Below, one piece after another: positions 50,929-56,018 of a stretch of 56,018 nucleotides of DNA. The notes beneath the pieces were generated by a model. That model ran no database searches. It had not been told where the DNA came from and worked only from the letters and a program-made list of their open reading frames with translations. Positions within the stretch are counted from its first letter, which is position 1. Each line of letters starts with the position of its first letter. The stretch comes from Prosthecobacter sp. (GTDB lineage: Bacteria > Verrucomicrobiota > Verrucomicrobiia > Verrucomicrobiales > Verrucomicrobiaceae): contig NZ_JACSRD010000189.1 of assembly GCF_014879935.1 (NCBI RefSeq), positions 1 through 56,018 on the forward strand, read 5' to 3'. The position numbers and the translations under genes were made by a program.

Positions 50929-51309
50929 TCAGCCGATGTGTTTGCGATACGCCTCGGCATTCATCAAGGCGTCTGCCTCGGCCGCGTTCGAAGGCTTGAT
51001 CTTGAAAATCCAGCCCGCGCCAAACGGATCGCGATTGATCAGGCCGGGATCGGCCGAGAGAGCGTCGTTGGCTTCCACGATCTCGCCAGAAACGGGCGCG
51101 TAGATGTCACTGGCGGCTTTCACCGACTCCACCACGCACACCTGCTGCCCGGCGCTGACCTGCGTGCCGATTTTGGGCAGATCGACAAACACGACGTCGG
51201 TCAGCTCCGCCTGGGCATGATCCGTGATGCCGACTGGAGCCGGAGTCTGCTGCGGGTCGATCCATTCGTGGGAGTCGCGATAGCGGAGGTTGTCGGGGAC
51301 GTTGCTCAT
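50929..51309 (-). CDS. gcvH: Glycine cleavage system H protein
   Basis: The 126-residue product is a standard H protein with LRYRDSHEWID at the N-terminus and the lipoylated lysine K64 in VVESVKAASDIYAPVSG. It carries the aminomethyl group on its lipoyl arm between the P and T proteins. It begins 12 bases after the gcvT stop codon, so the two are co-transcribed. Confidence 0.97.
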   Translation of the reverse strand: MSNVPDNLRYRDSHEWIDPQQTPAPVGITDHAQAELTDVVFVDLPKIGTQVSAGQQVCVVESVKAASDIYAPVSGEIVEANDALSADPGLINRDPFGAGWIFKIKPSNAAEADALMNAEAYRKHIG

Positions 51310-51321
51310 GAGGGTGACGAG

Positions 51322-52437
51322 TTAGACGGAAGGCTTGCGATAGAACGGCTTTTTCACCACTTCCGCGGGGAAACGACGGCCACGGATTTCGATCTCGATG
51401 GCAGAGCCGGCTGCTGCGGCGCTCAAAGGAAGATAAGCCATGCCGATGCCGCAGCCGAGGCTGGGCGATTGCGTGCCGCTGCACACCTCGCCGACGATTT
51501 GATCGCCTTGAGCGACCGGATAATGCGGGCGTGGCGGCGGCGTGGCACCGGTCATGCGGAACGCGGTCAGTTTGTCCGGCAATCCCTCGGCTTTTTGCTT
51601 CACCAACGCCTCACGGCCAGTGAAATCGCCTTTGTCGAGATCCACGAAGAAACCAAGTCCGGCCTGCAACGGCGTGCGTGTCTCGGAAAGGTCGTTGCCA
51701 TTGAGCGGATAGCCCATTTCGAGCCGCAGCGTGTCACGAGCGCCGAGCCCACAGGGCAGCCCGCCAGCAGACTTCACCGCATCCACGATCTTGCGGAACC
51801 AGTTTTCGGCGGTTTCGATGGGCATGAAGAACTCAAACCCTTCCTCGCCCGTGTAACCGGTGCCGCAGAGCCACATCGGCCCGCTGTCAGTCATGGTGAC
51901 CAGGATTGTGTTGTGCGCCGGGAACGAATCGGCGTTGCCAAAAACAGCCACGGCCACTTCGCGTGCTTTCGGCCCCTGGATGGCCAGACCGGCGGTGAAA
52001 TCGCTCGCGTTGGCCATCATCACGTCATCGTCTTCGGTGAGCTGGGATTCAATGTGCGTCCAATCAGCGTCGATGCGCGAGGCGTTCACCACGAGGAAGA
52101 ATTCCCGTTCGCTCGTCCGATAGGCGATCAAGTCGTCGATCACGCCGCCCTGTGCGTTCAGCAGCAGCGTGTACTGGCCCTGCCCGGGCGTCAGTTTGGC
52201 GATGTTGTTGGTCAAAACGCGGTTCAGAAAGGCTTCCGCGCCCTTTCCGCTCACGATGAACTGGCCCATGTGCGAGATGTCGAACACGCCGACGCTTTGA
52301 CGCACGGCCTTGTGCTCCTCGACAATGCCGGTGTATTGGACAGGCATGTTCCACCCGGCAAAGGGCACCATGCGCGCGCCCATTCCCACATGCACGGCAT
52401 GCAGGGGAGTCTGGCGCAGGGTTTCAGTGTCGGACAC
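51322..52437 (-). CDS. gcvT: Glycine cleavage system T protein (aminomethyltransferase)
   Basis: The 371-residue product starts with [20 protein letters not shown], the family N-terminus, and includes [11 protein letters not shown], the aspartate in [19 protein letters not shown] (the folate-contact loop) and [14 protein letters not shown]. It moves the methylene group from lipoyl-H protein to tetrahydrofolate and releases ammonia. It is first in the gcv cluster. I looked for a glycine riboswitch in the 129-base gap to the divergent peptidase gene and saw no match, so control is probably by a promoter in that gap. Confidence 0.97.
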   Translation of the reverse strand: MSDTETLRQTPLHAVHVGMGARMVPFAGWNMPVQYTGIVEEHKAVRQSVGVFDISHMGQFIVSGKGAEAFLNRVLTNNIAKLTPGQGQYTLLLNAQGGVIDDLIAYRTSEREFFLVVNASRIDADWTHIESQLTEDDDVMMANASDFTAGLAIQGPKAREVAVAVFGNADSFPAHNTILVTMTDSGPMWLCGTGYTGEEGFEFFMPIETAENWFRKIVDAVKSAGGLPCGLGARDTLRLEMGYPLNGNDLSETRTPLQAGLGFFVDLDKGDFTGREALVKQKAEGLPDKLTAFRMTGATPPPRPHYPVAQGDQIVGEVCSGTQSPSLGCGIGMAYLPLSAAAAGSAIEIEIRGRRFPAEVVKKPFYRKPSV

Positions 52438-52566
52438 GGCGCGCGCATCTTGTGAAGCGCGTTCGTTTTGTCAAACCACGCGGCATTTTGAGCAATGACT
52501 CGGAAAGCTTGTCGTTTGCAGCCCCCCGCATTCCCTCCATAGTTTTGCGCCACGCCAACCCCCACC

Positions 52567-54687
52567 ATGGCCAACCCCTTTCTTACCCAGGATTTCCACA
52601 TCCGGTGGTCAACGCTGACCCCTGATCACATCGAAGCCGACATCCGAGCCGCCCTCCAGCAGGCGCAGGCAAATCTGGACGCCCTGATCGACCAGGACCG
52701 CGGCAAATTGAGCTTTGAATCCGTTGTGCTCGGCCTCGATGAGACCACCCGCGGCCTGAACGAGGCCTGGGGGCTGGTGACGCACCTTGACTCGCTGTGC
52801 AACGCACCCGCCTTGCGCGAGGCGCATAACAAGATGCTGGCGGAAGTGAGCGCGTTCTTCGCCAAAATTCCACTCAACGAGCACCTGTGGGACCTGCTGG
52901 TCACCTACAGCAAGACCGACGAGGCGCGGAAGCTCGCCGGGGTGCGCAAGCGTGCGCTCGATGAAGCCATGGAAGGCTTCATCCAGGCGGGAGCCGATCT
53001 GCCACCGGAGAAAAAGAAGCGCGTGGAGGAAATCGAGTCGGAGCTGTCCCAGCTCACGCAGAAGTATTCTGAGAACGTGCTCGATTCGACGAACAAGTGG
53101 GAGCTGATCATCGAGGACGCGGACAAGCTTCGCGGCCTGCCGCCCTCCGCCATCGATGCTGCGCGCGCCGATGCCGCGGCCAAAGGACTTGGCACGGCTG
53201 AGAAGCCGGTGTGGCGTTTCACTTTGAAGGCCCCGTCCATGATCCCGGTCATGGAATACCTCGAAGACGAGGGCATCCGCCGTCAGGTGTGGGAGGGGTC
53301 CTGCTCCATCGGCCGCGGTGGCGAGCATGACAACACGGACCTCGTGTGGAAGATCCTCCGCCTGCGCAATGAGAAGGCGAAGATCATGGACAAGGCGAAT
53401 TTCGCCGACCACGTGCTGGCCCATCGCATGGCAAAGACGGGCCGCAGCGCCCTGCGTTTCATCGAGGACCTGCATTCACGCGTGCGCGAGGCCTTCGAGC
53501 GCGAAACGATCGAGCTGCAGGAGTATCGCGCCGACACCGCGCACCAGGCCACGGATCTGTTCCAGCCCTGGGAGGTGGCCTTCTGGGCGGAAAAGCAGCG
53601 CAAGGCCAAGTATGACTTCGATGAAGAGGAACTGCGTCCCTACTTCCCGCTCGACAAGGTCTTGAGCGGCATGTTCCAGCTCGCCGAGAAGGTGTTTGAT
53701 CTGCGCATCACGAGCCGTGAGGTCGTTCATGTCGGACCAGGCCAGGAGGCTCCGGCAAACGTCAGCGCACAGCCAGGGAAACAAGGTCCCGTCGAAGTCT
53801 GGCATCCGCAGGTGAAGTTTTTCGAGGTGCGGAACGAGAAGGACGTCCACATCGGCTCCTTCTACGCCGACTGGCATCCGCGTGACTCGAAACGCGGCGG
53901 CGCCTGGATGAATTACCTGAAGATGGGGGTGCCACCGAGCGGTGAGCGTGACCGCCGTCTGCATCTGGGCCTGATTTGCGGCAACATGACGCCACCGGTC
54001 GATGGGAAGCCGGCACTGCTGACGCACGACGAGGTCTGCACCGTGTTTCATGAGTTCGGCCACCTGCTGCACCAGCTTTGCGGCAATGTGGCGATCCCCG
54101 CGCTCAATGGCGTCAGCGTTTACTGGGACTTCGTGGAGCTGCCTTCCCAGCTCATGGAGAACTTCTGCTGGGAGCGTGAGAGCCTGGATCTCTTTGCCCG
54201 CCATCATGAAACCGGCGAGGTGATCCCGGCCAGGCTGTTCAAGAAGATGCTCGCCGCGAAGAACTATCGCAGCGCCAGCGACATCATGCGCCAGCTCGCC
54301 TTCGGCAAGCTCGACCTCGAACTGCACATGCATCACGCCACGGACGAGGGCGCGGACATCGACAAGCTCGCCCGCAGCCTGTTGAAGGACTACTTGATGC
54401 CGCTGAAGACGGAGCAGCCGACCATGGCACGCCGTTTTGGGCATCTGTTCAGCAGTCCCGTCGGCTACGCGGCCGGCTACTACAGCTACAAGTGGGCCGA
54501 AGTGCTCGACGCGGACGCCTTCACCCGCTTCCAGAAGGAAGGCGTGCTGAATCCCGCCGTCGGCCGCGAATTCCGCGACACGATCCTCAGCAAAGGCAAT
54601 TCAGAGGACCCGGCGAAGCTCTTCCAGGACTTCATGGGCCGCGATCCGGACGCCATGGCGTTGCTCGTGCGGGCGGGGCTGGCATGA
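52567..54687 (+). CDS. M3 family metallopeptidase (oligopeptidase A-like)
   Basis: The 706-residue product is cytosolic-type, without a signal peptide. The zinc site HEFGHLLH (about 495-502) has the HExxH histidines and glutamate, and the third ligand glutamate follows in FVELPSQLMENF. The N-terminal helical part (NPFLTQDFHIRWSTLTPDHI) and the late block YSYKWAEVLDADAF are typical of the M3A group. It should cleave short peptides during protein turnover. It is divergent from gcvT. Its stop is separated by a single base from the end of the transporter gene, which converges on it. Confidence 0.95.
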   Translation: MANPFLTQDFHIRWSTLTPDHIEADIRAALQQAQANLDALIDQDRGKLSFESVVLGLDETTRGLNEAWGLVTHLDSLCNAPALREAHNKMLAEVSAFFAKIPLNEHLWDLLVTYSKTDEARKLAGVRKRALDEAMEGFIQAGADLPPEKKKRVEEIESELSQLTQKYSENVLDSTNKWELIIEDADKLRGLPPSAIDAARADAAAKGLGTAEKPVWRFTLKAPSMIPVMEYLEDEGIRRQVWEGSCSIGRGGEHDNTDLVWKILRLRNEKAKIMDKANFADHVLAHRMAKTGRSALRFIEDLHSRVREAFERETIELQEYRADTAHQATDLFQPWEVAFWAEKQRKAKYDFDEEELRPYFPLDKVLSGMFQLAEKVFDLRITSREVVHVGPGQEAPANVSAQPGKQGPVEVWHPQVKFFEVRNEKDVHIGSFYADWHPRDSKRGGAWMNYLKMGVPPSGERDRRLHLGLICGNMTPPVDGKPALLTHDEVCTVFHEFGHLLHQLCGNVAIPALNGVSVYWDFVELPSQLMENFCWERESLDLFARHHETGEVIPARLFKKMLAAKNYRSASDIMRQLAFGKLDLELHMHHATDEGADIDKLARSLLKDYLMPLKTEQPTMARRFGHLFSSPVGYAAGYYSYKWAEVLDADAFTRFQKEGVLNPAVGREFRDTILSKGNSEDPAKLFQDFMGRDPDAMALLVRAGLA

Positions 54688-54688
54688 G

Positions 54689-55897
54689 TCACTCGTGGCT
54701 GTGCACGCGTCCTCGATAAGCGACTGCAAAGAACAGACAGACAGCGGCGGTCAGGGCGGTCTCGCCCCACCAGAAGCGTGGCCAGTTCGTGTGTCCGGCC
54801 TTGGTGCAGGCCTCATGCCACCAGCCGCCGCCGAGGTAGCCGCACAGATTGCCCACGCCACCCATCAGCAGGGCCAGCAGGGCCTGGGCACGCACGCGCC
54901 ACTTCGGGTCGATGCGCTCCTCCAGGTAGATCTGGGTGGTGATGAAGTAGAGCGTGAAGGCGAAGCCATGCAGCACCGTGCCAACCATCACCCAACCGGT
55001 GGTGGCGAAGGCATTGAAGGAATAGCGCACCACGCAGATCGCGATGCCGGAGAGGAACACCCACTTCAGCCTCACGCGGGCCAGAACGCCGGCCAGCAGC
55101 AGCATGACGACGACCTCTGTCGTCTGCCCCAGTGACAACACGGCCGAAATGTTTTTCACCCCGAGGTCATGCAGATGCCGGGACGTGTAGGGATAAAACG
55201 CTGCCAGCGGAATGCAGTACAGGGCCGCTGTGATGAAAACGACGCGATGATCGCGATGTTTGAGCAATTCTAGCGCGTCCAGGCCCAGGATCTGGCGCCA
55301 GGTCCGATGCCGGAGGACCTCCCCGGGCGGAATCGAAGGCAGACGCCAGGTCAGGGTCATCACCACCAGCCACAGGCCGGCCGCCGTCACGCCGCCGAGC
55401 AGGGACGCGTCTGCCTGCAATACGAAACTGATGATCCAGCATCCGACCATCCACCCGCCGGTGGCCCAGGCCCGCAGCGGGCCGAACTGGCGTTTCGGGT
55501 CGTAGAGCTGGGAAAAAACGATGCTGCTGGCCACGCTCCACACGGGGGTGGCCACGAGCGCCTGCACCTGTGCGCAGATCAGAACCGCCGCGTCGCTCCA
55601 GCCCCACCACAGCGAAGCACAGGTCAGGAGCAGGGCCGCGCTGGTGGCCGCTGTCAGCCAGCGGAGCAGCAGCACGGGCGAATGTCTCTGATCCGCCATC
55701 GCTCCGACGAACAACGGCGAGATGAACGCGGCCACGGCCGTCGTGGAAAACACCCAGGGCACCAGATGGCCGCGACCGTGCGCGGTGAAGACATTGGCCA
55801 GCGGCACGCTCCACATGCCCATGGGCATCGCCGTGCAGAAAAACATCGTCGCAAGCGTGCGGCGGCTGGCTTTGGCGTCCGGGGTGGATTCGGGCAT
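54689..55897 (-). CDS. MFS transporter, nucleoside:proton symporter-like
   Basis: The 402-residue product has about twelve membrane segments. The first four are recognisable (FFCTAMPMGMWSVPLANV, VFSTTAVAAFISPLFVGAMA, WLTAATSAALLLTCASLWWG, AAVLICAQVQALVATPV), and the motif LRAWATGGWMVGCW begins the fifth. The pattern FVGAMADQRHSPVLLLRWL and the loop QLYDPKRQFGPLRAWATGGW match the NupG/XapB nucleoside symporter group, although sugar or other small-molecule transport is possible. The ATG at 55897 (MPESTPDAKASRR) is preferred; the frame is open to the window edge, but the extra 38 residues look non-coding. Confidence 0.88.
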   Translation of the reverse strand: MPESTPDAKASRRTLATMFFCTAMPMGMWSVPLANVFTAHGRGHLVPWVFSTTAVAAFISPLFVGAMADQRHSPVLLLRWLTAATSAALLLTCASLWWGWSDAAVLICAQVQALVATPVWSVASSIVFSQLYDPKRQFGPLRAWATGGWMVGCWIISFVLQADASLLGGVTAAGLWLVVMTLTWRLPSIPPGEVLRHRTWRQILGLDALELLKHRDHRVVFITAALYCIPLAAFYPYTSRHLHDLGVKNISAVLSLGQTTEVVVMLLLAGVLARVRLKWVFLSGIAICVVRYSFNAFATTGWVMVGTVLHGFAFTLYFITTQIYLEERIDPKWRVRAQALLALLMGGVGNLCGYLGGGWWHEACTKAGHTNWPRFWWGETALTAAVCLFFAVAYRGRVHSHE

Positions 55898-56018
55898 TGT
55901 TGGGGTGTCTTGGAATAAGCGAGACTGCGGGAAACTCCAATCGGCAGGAATGAAAAAAGCGCTCCTTGCGCCCCCGCCGTGCCTTTCCATCTTCCGCGAC
56001 CTTTCGCCCAACCCACCC

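Noticed and set aside
52438..52566. Glycine riboswitch before gcvT
   Set aside because: The gap is 129 bases and I see neither of the two typical aptamer cores on the minus strand.

Overview
The window reads like a chromosome segment of a free-living member of the Verrucomicrobia, close to Prosthecobacter or Verrucomicrobium. This is an inference from gene content, not a taxonomic test. The markers are a DUF1501 protein overlapping a DUF1549/DUF1553 protein with a CxxCH motif, an exported sulfatase, a very large TIG/delta-60 repeat surface protein whose C-terminus has a DxDGxPNLLxYA-like module, paired SWIM/SNF2 proteins, Uma2 nucleases, and several GC-rich palindromic elements between and inside genes. 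The DNA is GC-rich and gene-dense, on both strands.

Layout. Positions 1-532 hold a decayed gene with three frame changes, its 5' end outside the window. Positions 655-6001 hold a Uma2 nuclease, a Tat-exported phosphoesterase, a DUF2959-like lipoprotein, a monothiol glutaredoxin and a hybrid sensor kinase. Positions 6131-18264 form one block: a 2910-residue secreted protein with 13 TIG domains and two predicted seven-bladed delta-60 propellers, and a LuxR-type regulator. The block is bounded on one side by a complete two-domain alpha/beta hydrolase gene and on the other by a 45-codon tail of a second copy of that gene. Positions 18330-26809 carry a SWIM/SNF2 pair, an overlapping toxin-antitoxin pair, a second Uma2 protein and a second SNF2 ATPase, ending in a 52-nt structure that can fold as a perfect three-way junction.

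Positions 26961-35526 are a type I restriction-modification island between a tRNA with a CAT anticodon and a tRNA-Arg(TCT). The order is hsdM, hsdS, an unrecognised 263-aa gene, a PIN-domain gene and hsdR, with a 54-bp palindrome just upstream of hsdR. The two genes placed inside the restriction operon are the best candidate for something undescribed.

Positions 35580-45552 are mostly housekeeping or lineage-typical: a HAD phosphatase, Ndk, tRNA-Leu(TAA), an AraC-type regulator, a Gfo/Idh/MocA oxidoreductase, a GNAT enzyme, an HNH nuclease with a small partner, the DUF1501 and DUF1549/1553 pair, an acetyltransferase-like protein and the RNase P RNA. Positions 45597-55897 hold the sulfatase, then the glycine cleavage genes on the minus strand in the order gcvT, gcvH, an aspartyl/asparaginyl hydroxylase and gcvP (T, H and P together decarboxylate glycine and pass on its methylene group), then an M3 oligopeptidase and an MFS transporter.

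Besides the restriction island, the least ordinary feature is a set of palindromic elements. Two lie between genes (2429-2529, 26808-26859) and two appear to sit in frame inside protein genes (16757-16817 in the hydrolase; 42411-42446 and 42581-42617 in the DUF1549 gene). All domain calls come from reading motifs by eye. No database search or folding program was run.
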